Assembly: GCF_012034245.1 (NCBI RefSeq)
Contig: NZ_JAATEO010000002.1
Location: forward strand, 282,942-346,941
Length of the DNA stretch: 64,000 nucleotides
Source of the DNA: Micromonospora thermarum
GTDB lineage: Bacteria; Actinomycetota; Actinomycetes; Mycobacteriales; Micromonosporaceae
Reading direction: 5' to 3'
Shown: positions 1 to 9,300 of the stretch, one piece after another
Numbering within the stretch: position 1 is the first letter of the stretch
Layout of the letters: every line of letters starts with the position of its first letter
Position numbers and translations under genes: made by a program
The notes under the pieces: model-generated
Told to the model about the DNA's origin: nothing
Databases searched by the model: none
What the model saw: the letters and a program-made list of their open reading frames with translations, nothing else

Positions 1-1
1 G

Positions 2-244
2 CACTACTCGGTCTTCCGCAACGGCGAGCTCGTCAACGAGTACGTCAACAGCCCGGACGCGGTGTTCAGCCCGCCGCGCGCCGACGATCCCGGCGGCGCG
101 GGACGCCAGAGCGCCAGCGGACACATCGGCCTGCAGAACCACGGCACCGCCGACGTCATCAGCTTCCGCAACGTCCGCATCGCGCCCCTCTCCGCGTGCT
201 GCCCGAACGGAACGGCGTCCGGCACCTCGAGCACCTGCTGTTGA
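2..244 (+). CDS. C-terminal end of a DUF1080 (3-keto-disaccharide hydrolase-like) protein, cut by the window edge
   Basis: The frame is open from the window edge to a TGA at 242-244, giving about 80 residues. The translation contains HYSVFRNGELVNEY and, later, SGHIGLQNHGTADVISFRNVRI. This is the closing beta-strand pattern of DUF1080 domains (concanavalin-like jelly rolls) and aligns by eye with the end of the giant protein at 1633-5691 (HYTIIRNGVVINEF, GFVGLQNHGNNDLVEFRDVRV). It is therefore probably a tandem paralogue. Family members act on 3-keto glycosides, usually outside the cytoplasm. A short Cys/Ser-rich tail (ACCPNGTASGTSSTCC) follows the domain and is unusual. Only the last domain can be judged. 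Confidence 0.8.
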   Translation, partial: HYSVFRNGELVNEYVNSPDAVFSPPRADDPGGAGRQSASGHIGLQNHGTADVISFRNVRIAPLSACCPNGTASGTSSTCC

Positions 245-264
245 GCGAGCGAAGGGAACCAACC

Positions 265-426
265 ATGGCGAAGCACAGATTCGACCGTCAGGCCCGGCTG
301 CGCGGGCTCGCCGGGACCACCGTCGCGGTCAGTGCGGCGAGCCCGGCCGGAGCGTTGCCCGCAGGCGCCTCCGGTGGGTCGAGCGGCCATCTGATCCGAC
401 GCGGCGAGCTGCGGGGGGACCGGTGA
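265..426 (+). CDS. Small 53-residue protein, translationally coupled to the laccase gene
   Basis: An ATG at 265 follows a purine-rich GAAGGGA at 251-257, and the frame ends at TGA 424-426. That stop overlaps the GTG start of the laccase at 423 (GTGA overlap), which is typical of translational coupling. The peptide is basic at both ends with an Ala/Gly/Ser-rich middle (AGTTVAVSAASPAGALPAG), so it could be a degenerate export signal or a leader peptide. I do not recognise a family. It may equally be a non-functional leader left by rearrangement between the two DUF1080 genes. Confidence 0.45.
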   Translation: MAKHRFDRQARLRGLAGTTVAVSAASPAGALPAGASGGSSGHLIRRGELRGDR

Positions 427-1592
427 GCGCGTCCACCTGGCGGCTGCCCGACACCGACCCCGCGCCGGAGCCCGACCGTCCCGGCCCGAGCGCGCGCCGA
501 CTGCTGATCGTGGCGGCCATCGTGCTGCTGACCGTCATCGGCGCCGGAGGGCTCGCGGCGGCGGGCGGCCCGACGGCGTTCTTCGCCGACCGGCCGGACG
601 GCTGCGCCAAGCCGGACCGCAGCATCCAGCTGTACGCGGTGGAGCTGCCGAAGGACGGCACCCAGATCCGGCTCGGCTACGGCCTCACGCCGGAGACCGC
701 CTCCTACCCGGGCCCGACGATGGAGATGATGGAGGGGGAGTGCGTCGCCATCACCCTGCACAACCGGGTGCCCGCCGCGACCCTGGAGCAGCTGCGCACC
801 GACCCCGGCCATCCGCTGGGAGTCTCCCTGCACGTGCACGGGGTCAAGTACACGCAGCTGTCGGACGGCACGGTGCAGAGCAACTCCTTCGTCCCGCCGG
901 GCGAATCGCGGACGTACACCTGGTTCGCGCAGCAGCGGAACAACCGGACCGGGGCGCAGGGTACGGCCGGCTACTGGTGGTACCACGACCACGTCGTCGG
1001 CGGCCCGCACGGGACGCAGGGCCTGGGCGCGGGGCTCTTCGGCGGGCTCGTCGTACGGCGGCCGGGCGACCCGAAGCCGGACCGGACGTACGTGACGGTC
1101 TTCGGCGACCGGCAGAGCATCAACCTGCGCCGCGGGGACGCGACCGACACCTGTGACCAGCAGAACCCGCAGCCCGGGCCGACCTGCCTGGTCGCCCGGA
1201 AGGGGGAGCGGGTCGAGTTCGTCGTCGTCGGCATCGGCAACGAGATGCACACCTTCCACCTGCACGGGCACTCCTGGGCGGACACCCGGACCGGCGTGAT
1301 CGGCAACGGGCAACCCTTCGCCGACTCCGTCCCGGTCATCGACAACAAGCCGCTCGGCCCCGGCGACTCGTTCGGCTTCACCGTGGTCGCCGGCGACTCG
1401 GTCGGACCGGGGCACTGGATGCTCCACTGCCACATGCAGTTCCACTCCGACGCCGGCATGTCGACGATGCTGCACGTCCTGGACGAGTCCGGGGCGATGC
1501 CCCCGGGCCACGACCACTCCCACCCGGCAGCCGCGCCGGCCGCCGCCGCCACCTCGGCAGCCACCGGCGGCGGCGAGCACCAGCACAACTGA
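423..1592 (+). CDS. Two-domain small laccase (multicopper oxidase, SLAC/EpoA type)
   Basis: This 389-residue protein carries all four copper-ligand motifs of the Streptomyces small-laccase type: HVHG (T2/T3), YHDHVVG (T3), HTFHLHGH (T1 plus trinuclear centre) and HCHMQFHSDAGM, which supplies the T1 Cys, His and axial Met. Such enzymes have two cupredoxin domains, assemble as trimers and oxidise phenols and metals with reduction of O2 to water. The N-terminus has a proline-rich cytoplasmic stretch, RR, then a hydrophobic segment at about residues 27-48, so the enzyme is exported or membrane-anchored. The C-terminal tail (HDHSHP ... GEHQHN) is His-rich and could bind copper. The GTG start overlaps the preceding small ORF. 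It sits between two DUF1080 proteins, suggesting co-expression with extracellular carbohydrate oxidation. Confidence 0.93.
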   Translation: MSASTWRLPDTDPAPEPDRPGPSARRLLIVAAIVLLTVIGAGGLAAAGGPTAFFADRPDGCAKPDRSIQLYAVELPKDGTQIRLGYGLTPETASYPGPTMEMMEGECVAITLHNRVPAATLEQLRTDPGHPLGVSLHVHGVKYTQLSDGTVQSNSFVPPGESRTYTWFAQQRNNRTGAQGTAGYWWYHDHVVGGPHGTQGLGAGLFGGLVVRRPGDPKPDRTYVTVFGDRQSINLRRGDATDTCDQQNPQPGPTCLVARKGERVEFVVVGIGNEMHTFHLHGHSWADTRTGVIGNGQPFADSVPVIDNKPLGPGDSFGFTVVAGDSVGPGHWMLHCHMQFHSDAGMSTMLHVLDESGAMPPGHDHSHPAAAPAAAATSAATGGGEHQHN

Positions 1593-1632
1593 CCACCGGG
1601 AAACCATGTCCCTCAATCCAGGAGGAGTCGAG

Positions 1633-4600
1633 ATGGCTCACGGACGCCATTTCCGGTTCTCCCGCTGGGTCGGACGCCATCGCGCCGACTCGACGGGATC
1701 CACACCCACACCACCCGTCCTCACCGCGCCGCGTCACGTCGCCACGCCCCGCCGCCTCGGCGCACTGGCGTCGAGCGCCGCGCTGGTCCTCGGCACCCTG
1801 GCGCTGCCCGTCCAGGCCGTCACCCCCGCGGCGGCGGCCGCCGCCGAGGCCACCGCGGCCGTGAAGGTGCTCGTGTTCCACGGTCCGGTGGACAAGCAGG
1901 ACGACCCGGTGGCGAAGGCCGCCGCGACCATCAAGGAACTGGGCGGGGCGAACGGCTTCTCCGTCGACGCCTCCGCCGATCCGGGCGTCTTCACCTTCGG
2001 CAACCTGGCCCGCTACCGCGGGGTCGTCTTCCTGTCCGCCAACGGGGTGACACTCAACGACGCCCAGGAAGCCGCCTTCCAGGCGTACGTGAAGGGCGGC
2101 GGCGGGTTCGTCGGCGTCCACGACGCCGCCCGCGCCCAGCCCAGCTCGGCCTGGTTCACCGGCCTGATCGGCACCCGCCCGGCGGCCAGCCTCCCCAATG
2201 CCGAGAAGCCGGTCGCGGCCACGGCGAGCGCCGAGAACCCGCCGAACGAGACCGCCGCCAAGGCGATCGACGGGTCGACGAGCACCAAGTGGCTCACCTT
2301 CAACCCGACGGGGTGGCTGGCGGCGAAGCTGGCGAATCCGGTCGTGGTGAGCCGCTACGCGCTGACCTCGGCCAACGACTTCCCCGGTCGCGACCCGAAG
2401 AACTGGACGCTGCAGGGCTCCGAGGACGGCACCACCTGGACCGACCTGGACACCCGCACCAACGAGACGTTCCCACAGCGCTTCCAGACGAAGCAGTACA
2501 GCTTCACCAACACCACGGCATACCAGCACTACCGGCTGAACGTCACCGCCAACAGCGGTGAGCCGCTGGTGCAGCTCGCCGAGCTGTGGCTGATCGGCCC
2601 CGACGCCGGCCCCGCACCGGACACCCAGGTGCAGGAGGCCACGGTCGACCTCACCGACCGCCAGCACCCGGCCAACAAGGGGCTGCCGTTGACCTGGACC
2701 CGCTCCGACCAGTGGATCAACTGGGACCCGAGCCCGGTCGGCCGGGTCCACACCATCGCCCAGGTGGAGGAGCGGACGTACAACGCGGGCCTGAGCGGCA
2801 ACGGGGCGTTCCACCCGATCTCGTGGTGCCAGGACTACGACGGCGGCCGGTCGTTCTACACCGGCATGGGCCGCACCGAGGCCAGCTACACCAGCGACAA
2901 GCAGTTCCAGGGCCACCTGCTCGGCGGCATCAAGTGGGCGGCCGGCATGGTGCGCGGCGACTGCCAGGCGACGATCGCGTCGAACTACCGCGTCGAGCGG
3001 CTGACCGCCACGAACCAGCCGGGCCAGCTCGACCAGATCGGTGAGCCGCACGGGCTGACCATCGCGCCGGACGGCAAGGTCTTCTACATCGGCAAGGCGG
3101 CGTGCCCGTCCGGGCCGATCGTCAGCTGGGACGACCCCAAGGTCGGCCTCGGCTGCGGCACCATCCACCAGTGGGACCCGAAGACCAAGCAGGTCAAGCT
3201 GCTGACCACCCTCCCTGTGATGGGCAACCGGGGCAGCGGCAGCGAACTGGTCAAGAACGAGGAGGGCCTGGTCGGCATCACCCTCGACCCGAAGTTCGCC
3301 CAGAACGGCTGGGTCTACGTCTACTGGATGCCGCACGAGTCCATCGACCGGGACAAGCGGATCGGCAAGCGGACGGTGTCGCGGATCACCTACGACGCCG
3401 CGAAGCAGACGATCGACCAGGGCACCCGCAAGGACCTGCTGAGCTGGGACACGCAGATCCACAGCTGCTGCCACGCCGGCGGTGGGATGACCTTCGACGA
3501 GAGCGGCAACCTCTACGTCGGCACCGGCGACAGCAACTCCTCCGGTGGCTCCAGCGGCTACTCCGGCAACAACTGGACGCAGGACTACAAGGGCGTCTCG
3601 TTCCAGGACGCCCGCCGTACCTCCGGCAACACCAACGACCTCAACGGCAAGATCCTCCGCATCCACCCGGAGCCGGACGGCACGTACACCGTCCCGGCGG
3701 GGAACCTCTTCACCGGCAACGAGGAGGGCGGCGGCAAGACCCGTCCCGAGATCTACGTGATGGGCGTACGCAACATCGCCCGGATCGCCTGGGACCCGGT
3801 CAACGACTGGCTGACCGCCGCCTGGGTCGGCCCGGACGCGGGCGCCCCGAGCCCGGACCTGGGCCCGGCGAAGTACGAGACGGCGACGATCATCACCTCC
3901 GCCGGTAACCAGGGCTGGCCGTACTGCATGGGCAACCGGCAGCCGTACCGGGACCGCAGCAACACCGACGCCACCGTGCTGACCGGCTGGTACGACTGCG
4001 ACAACCTGAAGAACGAGTCGCCACGCAACACCGGCCTGGTCAACATCCCGCCGGCGCGCGACAACATGATCTGGTACTCGCCGCAGGGCGGCGGCCCGGT
4101 CTACCCGAAGCGCACCGACGGCAGCGGCCTGCCGACCTACCAGCTCGGCCAGGAGACGTTCACCCAGCCGTACCTCAAGGGCGGCGGCCAGGCCATCATG
4201 GACGGGCCGACCTACCAGCGGGAGAACGTCGACACCAACAGCGGTGTCGCGTGGCCGGCGTACTGGGACGGCAAGTGGTTCATCGGTGACCAGTCCAACG
4301 CCAACAACCGGGTCGCCGTGACCGTCGACCCGACGAAGGTCTCCAGCCACGGGCCGCCGGCCTTCGCCGAGGACCTGCGCAGCATCATCCGCTCCGGCAA
4401 CGGCGGCACCCAGCTCCAGTCCTGGATGGACGCGAAGTTCGGGCCCGACGGCGCGCTCTACCTGCTCGACTACGCCGGCGGGTTCTTCAGCCTGCACTCC
4501 AACCAGAAGCTGATCCGCATCGCCTACCAGGGTGGCCCGGCCACGCCCCGCCCGAGCGACGCCGCCGCCCGGGTGGTGACGCAGAGCGACCCGAGGACGG

Positions 4601-5691
4601 TCGCCTTCTCCAGCGCCCGCGCCGGCGGTGTGGCCTGGGAGTGGAACTTCGGTGACGGCAGCGCGCCGTCACGGGAGGCCAACCCCACGCACACCTACGC
4701 CGACTACGGCACCTACGAGGCGACGCTGAAGGTGACCTACGCCGACGGCGAGGTGGCCACCGCGAAGATCCAGGTCTTCGCCGGCTGCGCCGCGCCGGAC
4801 ACCGGCAAGACCGTACGGATGCTGGACACCGACACCGGTGTCGCCAACCACGAGGTCGGTGGTGACTGCACGGTCAACGACCTGATCGACGACGAGCGGA
4901 ACTGGGCGAACCACGGCCAGTTCGTCAGCCACGTCGCCGACGTGGTCAACGACCTCCGCGGCGACGGTGTCCTGGACAACCGGGAGGCCGCGAAGCTGAA
5001 CAGCGCCGCGGCCCAGTCGCAGATCGGCAAGATCGCCGGGTACCGGCCGCTCTTCGACGGCACGGCCCAGTCGCTCGCCGACTGGCGGCAGGCCCCCGGC
5101 GGGTCGTTCGCCCTGCGGCCCGACGGGTCGATCCGCAGCACCGGCGGGCTCGGCATGCTCTGGTACGCCAAGGACGAGTTCGCGGACTTCTCACTGCGGA
5201 TGACGTTCCGGGACGTCTCGGCGGAGGGCACCTACGGCAACAGCGGTGTCTTCACCCGGTTCCCGGACCCGCGGACCCCGCTGGACCAGCGGCCGGCCGG
5301 CAGCTGCGGCACGGTCGGGTCGGCCCGGTCGTCGGAGGCCTGGGTGGCCATCTACTGCGGTCACGAGATCCAGATATACGACGGGCCCACCGGTGAACCC
5401 CAGAAGACCGGGTCGATCTACAACTTCGACCCGAACAACCTGGGCCAGTCCGGGGCGACCCCGAAGGGCCGGTGGAACGACTACGAGGTCCGGGTGGTCG
5501 GACAGCACTACACGATCATCCGCAACGGCGTGGTGATCAACGAGTTCGACAACACGCCCGGCAAGGCGTCGTCCCGCCAGGGCGACCCGCCGACCGACCT
5601 GCGCCAGTTCCTCAGCGGATTCGTCGGGTTGCAGAACCACGGCAACAACGACCTGGTCGAGTTCCGCGACGTGCGGGTGCGGGAGTTGTAG
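1633..5691 (+). CDS. Giant secreted ThuA - F5/8C - glucose/sorbosone dehydrogenase - PKD - DUF1080 protein
   Basis: I choose the ATG at 1633 because a strong AGGAGG lies at 1620-1625; an upstream in-frame ATG at 1606 has no clear ribosome binding site. The product is about 1352 residues. After a long signal sequence (hydrophobic core near residues 42-65) comes the first half of a ThuA glutamine-amidotransferase-like domain (about 74-190), then a discoidin F5/8C carbohydrate-binding domain (about 191-325), then the second half of ThuA (IAWC-like FHPISWCQDYDGGR ... FYTGMGRTE). Next are a PQQ-type glucose/sorbosone dehydrogenase beta-propeller (about 445-965; GEPHGLTIAPDG, HSCCHAGGG), a PKD domain (WEWNFGDGS, about 970-1055), a short linker and a C-terminal DUF1080 domain. 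Such fusions are thought to oxidise and cleave sugars or glycosides outside the cell; the exact substrate is unknown. A 19-bp hairpin terminator follows. Confidence 0.92.
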   Translation: MAHGRHFRFSRWVGRHRADSTGSTPTPPVLTAPRHVATPRRLGALASSAALVLGTLALPVQAVTPAAAAAAEATAAVKVLVFHGPVDKQDDPVAKAAATIKELGGANGFSVDASADPGVFTFGNLARYRGVVFLSANGVTLNDAQEAAFQAYVKGGGGFVGVHDAARAQPSSAWFTGLIGTRPAASLPNAEKPVAATASAENPPNETAAKAIDGSTSTKWLTFNPTGWLAAKLANPVVVSRYALTSANDFPGRDPKNWTLQGSEDGTTWTDLDTRTNETFPQRFQTKQYSFTNTTAYQHYRLNVTANSGEPLVQLAELWLIGPDAGPAPDTQVQEATVDLTDRQHPANKGLPLTWTRSDQWINWDPSPVGRVHTIAQVEERTYNAGLSGNGAFHPISWCQDYDGGRSFYTGMGRTEASYTSDKQFQGHLLGGIKWAAGMVRGDCQATIASNYRVERLTATNQPGQLDQIGEPHGLTIAPDGKVFYIGKAACPSGPIVSWDDPKVGLGCGTIHQWDPKTKQVKLLTTLPVMGNRGSGSELVKNEEGLVGITLDPKFAQNGWVYVYWMPHESIDRDKRIGKRTVSRITYDAAKQTIDQGTRKDLLSWDTQIHSCCHAGGGMTFDESGNLYVGTGDSNSSGGSSGYSGNNWTQDYKGVSFQDARRTSGNTNDLNGKILRIHPEPDGTYTVPAGNLFTGNEEGGGKTRPEIYVMGVRNIARIAWDPVNDWLTAAWVGPDAGAPSPDLGPAKYETATIITSAGNQGWPYCMGNRQPYRDRSNTDATVLTGWYDCDNLKNESPRNTGLVNIPPARDNMIWYSPQGGGPVYPKRTDGSGLPTYQLGQETFTQPYLKGGGQAIMDGPTYQRENVDTNSGVAWPAYWDGKWFIGDQSNANNRVAVTVDPTKVSSHGPPAFAEDLRSIIRSGNGGTQLQSWMDAKFGPDGALYLLDYAGGFFSLHSNQKLIRIAYQGGPATPRPSDAAARVVTQSDPRTVAFSSARAGGVAWEWNFGDGSAPSREANPTHTYADYGTYEATLKVTYADGEVATAKIQVFAGCAAPDTGKTVRMLDTDTGVANHEVGGDCTVNDLIDDERNWANHGQFVSHVADVVNDLRGDGVLDNREAAKLNSAAAQSQIGKIAGYRPLFDGTAQSLADWRQAPGGSFALRPDGSIRSTGGLGMLWYAKDEFADFSLRMTFRDVSAEGTYGNSGVFTRFPDPRTPLDQRPAGSCGTVGSARSSEAWVAIYCGHEIQIYDGPTGEPQKTGSIYNFDPNNLGQSGATPKGRWNDYEVRVVGQHYTIIRNGVVINEFDNTPGKASSRQGDPPTDLRQFLSGFVGLQNHGNNDLVEFRDVRVREL

Positions 5692-5697
5692 TGGACG

Positions 5698-5744
5698 GGT
5701 GCGCCGGGTACGGGGGCCGCTGCCTCCCCCGTACCCGGCGCACC
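5698..5744 (+). terminator. Strong hairpin after the giant ThuA gene
   Basis: A perfect 19-bp inverted repeat (5698-5716 with 5726-5744, 9-nt loop) begins 7 nt after the stop codon. It lacks a U tract, as usual for high-GC actinomycete terminators. Confidence 0.85.
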
Positions 5745-5833
5745 GCGGTCCCCGACCGGCTTTGCGGGCCACCGTCCCCGCCCGGCACTGCCGATGGCCC
5801 GCGGAAGGGGGGCGAAAGCGTACGATCCGGGGT

Positions 5834-6271
5834 GTGGCGCTCCGGCCGGCTCTGGTCGTACCTCTCGTCGCGGCCCTGCTCGCGGCGGGCTGCACGGCGA
5901 CGGACGGCGGGGGAGCGCCGCGACCGCCGTCCGACGTCCCGACGGCCGCCACGAGGACCGGCGGTGTGATCCTCCGGATCGTCACCCAGCTCGGCGAACA
6001 GTGCCCACACATCCCGGCCACCCCCGACCCGAGCTGCGACCCGAAGCCACGGCCGGACACCGGCTTCCAGGTCCGCTCCGCCGCCGGTCACCTGGTCAGG
6101 GAGGGGCGCTCGGGGCCGGACGGTCGTGCCGAGGTCGCCGTGCCGCCCGGCGAGTACGTGGTCCGGGGCGACCCCGTGCCGGGCTGGCTGATCGCCCCGG
6201 AGCGGCGCGTCACCGTGTCCGGGAGCGACCCGGTGACCGTGCCGTTGACCTGGACCAACGGCATCCAGTGA
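5834..6271 (+). CDS. Small secreted lipoprotein with a prealbumin-like/SpaA-like domain
   Basis: The GTG at 5834 gives a 145-residue protein with a classical lipoprotein signal: VALRPALVVPLVAALLAAGC, with the lipobox LAAGC near residue 19. An open frame extends further upstream but crosses the terminator of the previous gene, so the short start is preferred. The mature part is Pro/Arg-rich at first, then forms a beta-sandwich-like pattern (GFQVRSAAGHLVREGRSGPDGRAEVAVPPGEYVVRG) resembling carboxypeptidase-regulatory or SpaA domains. CPHI and PSCD provide two Cys that could form a disulfide. Its function is unknown. It converges on the DUF11 gene and shares the hairpin at 6274-6310. Confidence 0.8.
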   Translation: MALRPALVVPLVAALLAAGCTATDGGGAPRPPSDVPTAATRTGGVILRIVTQLGEQCPHIPATPDPSCDPKPRPDTGFQVRSAAGHLVREGRSGPDGRAEVAVPPGEYVVRGDPVPGWLIAPERRVTVSGSDPVTVPLTWTNGIQ

Positions 6272-6273
6272 CG

Positions 6274-6310
6274 CCGGGCCGGCGGGAGCACGCCGCTCCC
6301 GCCGGCCCGG
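6274..6310. terminator. Bidirectional hairpin terminator
   Basis: A perfect 15-bp stem (6274-6288 with 6296-6310, 7-nt loop) lies between the convergent lipoprotein and DUF11-repeat genes, 2 nt after one stop and 15 nt from the other. Confidence 0.85.
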
Positions 6311-6325
6311 CCGGTCGTCACGGCC

Positions 6326-9300
6326 CTACCTGCCGGTGCCTCCCTTCACGACGATCGTCACGTCGTCGGTGTTGTTTCCGGCCACCGGGTCCGGCGTCGT
6401 GCTGCTCAGCGTCGCCGAGTTCTGGATGGTCCGGACGCTGCCCTGCGCCTGCGCCTCGATGACGAAGGTGACCGTGGCGCCCGCCGGCACCGTCGCCGCC
6501 GTGCAGGTCACCGTGTGGGTCGCCTTGACATAGGCGCACTGCGGCGAGACGTACTGGACCACCAGCTTCTTTGGGTCCAGCGGCAGCTTGTCCACCACCG
6601 TCACGTTCCGGGCGTCGGACGGCCCGCCGGCCCCGCAGGTCGGGGTCGGCGTCGACTGCGCGTCGCTCTCGCAGCCGCCGTTGTTGTGCACCGTCAAGGT
6701 GTAGATCACCGTCGGGGCCGGGTTTCCGGAGCGCTGCTCGCCGGTCTTGTCGAGCCACAGCTCCGCCGACGTCCGTACCGCCGTCTGCTGGGTGGCGGTG
6801 TTGTTGCCGGCGTTCGGGTCGGGCGTCGCCGCCGACACCGTCACCCTGTTCGTCAGGGTGGTGCCGTCGGGGACGGACGGCGCGACCAGCACGGTGAGGA
6901 ACACCGTCCGGGTCTGGCCGGGGTTCAGCGCCCCGAGCGCGCACACCACCGTGTCGGTCTGCACCAGGGTGCAGATTCCAGCGCCGTTGCCGTCGACACC
7001 GCTGACGTACGTGGTACCCGCCGGCAGGGTGTCGGTCACGGTCACGCCCTGCGCGGTGGACGGCCCGGCGTTGCCGACCGTGATCGTGTAGGTGATCTTC
7101 TCGCCGGCCACGACCGGGTCCGGCGAGTCGCTCTTGCTCACCGACAGGTCGGCGGAGGCGTTGACCGTCGTGGCCACGCTGTCCCGGACGTCGTCGTTGT
7201 CCGGGTCGGCGGTCGAGCTGGACACCGTCGCCTCGTTGAACAGGACCGTGCCAGGCACCACGTCGGGCGCGACGAGCGCCACGATGGTGACCGTCGCGGA
7301 GGCGCCGCCGGCCAGGTTGCCCAGACCGCACCGGACGTCCCGGGCGGTGGGCTGGCCGTTGGTGCAGGTGCCCACCGACGGGGTCACCGACACGAAGCTG
7401 ACCCCGGCGGGCAGCGTGTCGGCGACCACCACGTCCCGCGCGACGGACGGGCCGTCGTTGGTGACCGTGATCTCGTACTGGAGCTGGGTGCCGGCGGTGA
7501 CCGTCGCCGGGCCGGTCTTGTCGAGGCTCAGGTCGGCCGACCCGACGAACTCGACGCGGCCGGTGGCCTGGTTGTTGGCCGGGTTCGGGTCCTCGGTGGC
7601 GCTGGTGACCGTGGCGACGTCGTTGACCTGGGCGACGTCGTCGGCGGTCACCGTCACCCGCACCGTGGTCCGGCCGCCGGCCGGCTCGGTGCCCAGGTCA
7701 CAGGTGATCGTGACGCTGGTGACCGGGCCCGTGCTCGTCGGGGCGCAGGTGCCGGACGGGGTGGCCGTCACGCTCACCACCTCGAACGGGGTCGCCGAGG
7801 TGAGCACGTCCGTCAGCTCCACGGACGTCGCGTCGGACGGCCCCAGGTTGTCGACGTGGATGTCGCAGTAACCGGGCGTGCCGGCGGGAGCGGCCCGGTC
7901 CGGCTTGCAGACCTTGGTGACGGCCAGGTCCGCGCGGGTGCGTACGGTCGTGGTCGCGGTGGCGGTGTTGTTGCCCGGGTTCGGGTCGAACTGGTCGGCC
8001 GCGGCCACCGTGGCGGTGTTGGTGATCGTGCCGGCCGGGAAGTTCGCCGGAACGGCCACCTGGATCACCAGCGGGACGGACTGCCCGGGGAGCAGTTCGC
8101 CGAGGTCGCAGGTGAGGGTGCCGGCCGCGTTGGTGCACGCCGGCGTGCTCGACTGGAACGCCACGCCGGCGGGCAGCGTGTCGGTGACCGTGACCGACGA
8201 GGCGGTGTTCGGGCCGTCGTTGGTGACGGTGACCGTGTACGTGAGCGGCTGGCCCGCGTACACCGGGTCGGGGGAGTCGGACTTGGTGATCCGCAGGTCC
8301 GTCTGGTCGCAGGTGGTGAACTTGAACGCGCCGATGCGGGTCTGTCGGCCGCCGCCGTGCTGCTGGGTGTACCAGAACGTGCAGTCGTCCACCGGGTCCA
8401 CGTTCATGGAGCTGTAGTCGCCCCAGCGGTCGGCGTTGGTCTGCGAGGTGGTGCCGGAGAACATGGTCTGCTCCGGCTCCGGCATGCTGCCCAGTGGCGC
8501 GTTGGCCAGCCGCCCGGTGTACGCGATGGAGGGGAACACGTTGTTCGCCGCGTCGGCGATGCTGTAGCCGAGGGCGATGTTGCCCTTGCCGTCCATCGCG
8601 ATCGAGCCCATCCACCGGTCGGCCGTGCCCGGGGCGTACGTTCCCTGCTGGTGGATGGCCCAGCCGCCACCGCCGTTGCGCAGCTCGTACCAGCGGGTGC
8701 CGACCCGGTCGTTGCCGTCGGCGTCCACGGCGGACTGCACCGCGACCATCGTCTGGTGGGTGCCGAAGTTGCGGTACTGCACCCGGTGCAGCAGCCGGCC
8801 CGGCAGCGCGTCGATCCGTTGGGTGGTGCCGGGCTGGTCGATGCAGTCGCGGGCCGCACCGTCACCGTCGGCGTCGGTGCAGCCGACGTTGATGTCGAAC
8901 GGCTGGGTGTTCAGCGTCGTGGCGAGGCCGAACGTGCTGTTGGCCGGGTCGGTCCAGTCGACGTGGAAGTCGTACACCTCGATGCTGTCCTGCGCGCCGC
9001 CCTGACCGTTGTCGGCGTCCTTCGACAGCAGGAAGTGGTTCGGCTCGCCCGCCGCCGGTGGGTTGACGCCGTCCCAGTCGCTGGGGAACATGCGCACCCG
9101 GCCGGCGGAGGAGACCCCGGGACCGAGCGCGCCGGCGCCCGAGCCGAAGTACTGGAAGGTGGCCGGGCTGCCGCTGACCATGGCCGCGCGGTCGAAGGCG
9201 TACGCGCCGAGCGTGCCACCCTCGAACGTGGACATGTAGAGGCCGTCCGGCCAGACACCGAACTTCTCGTAGTCGTGGGAGGCGCTGAGCCGGAACGAGT

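Noticed and set aside
1378..4497. A very long open frame antisense to the laccase and ThuA genes
   Set aside because: Its translation is a Val/Arg/Gly-rich shadow with no domain pattern, caused by the strong third-position G/C bias of the sense genes.
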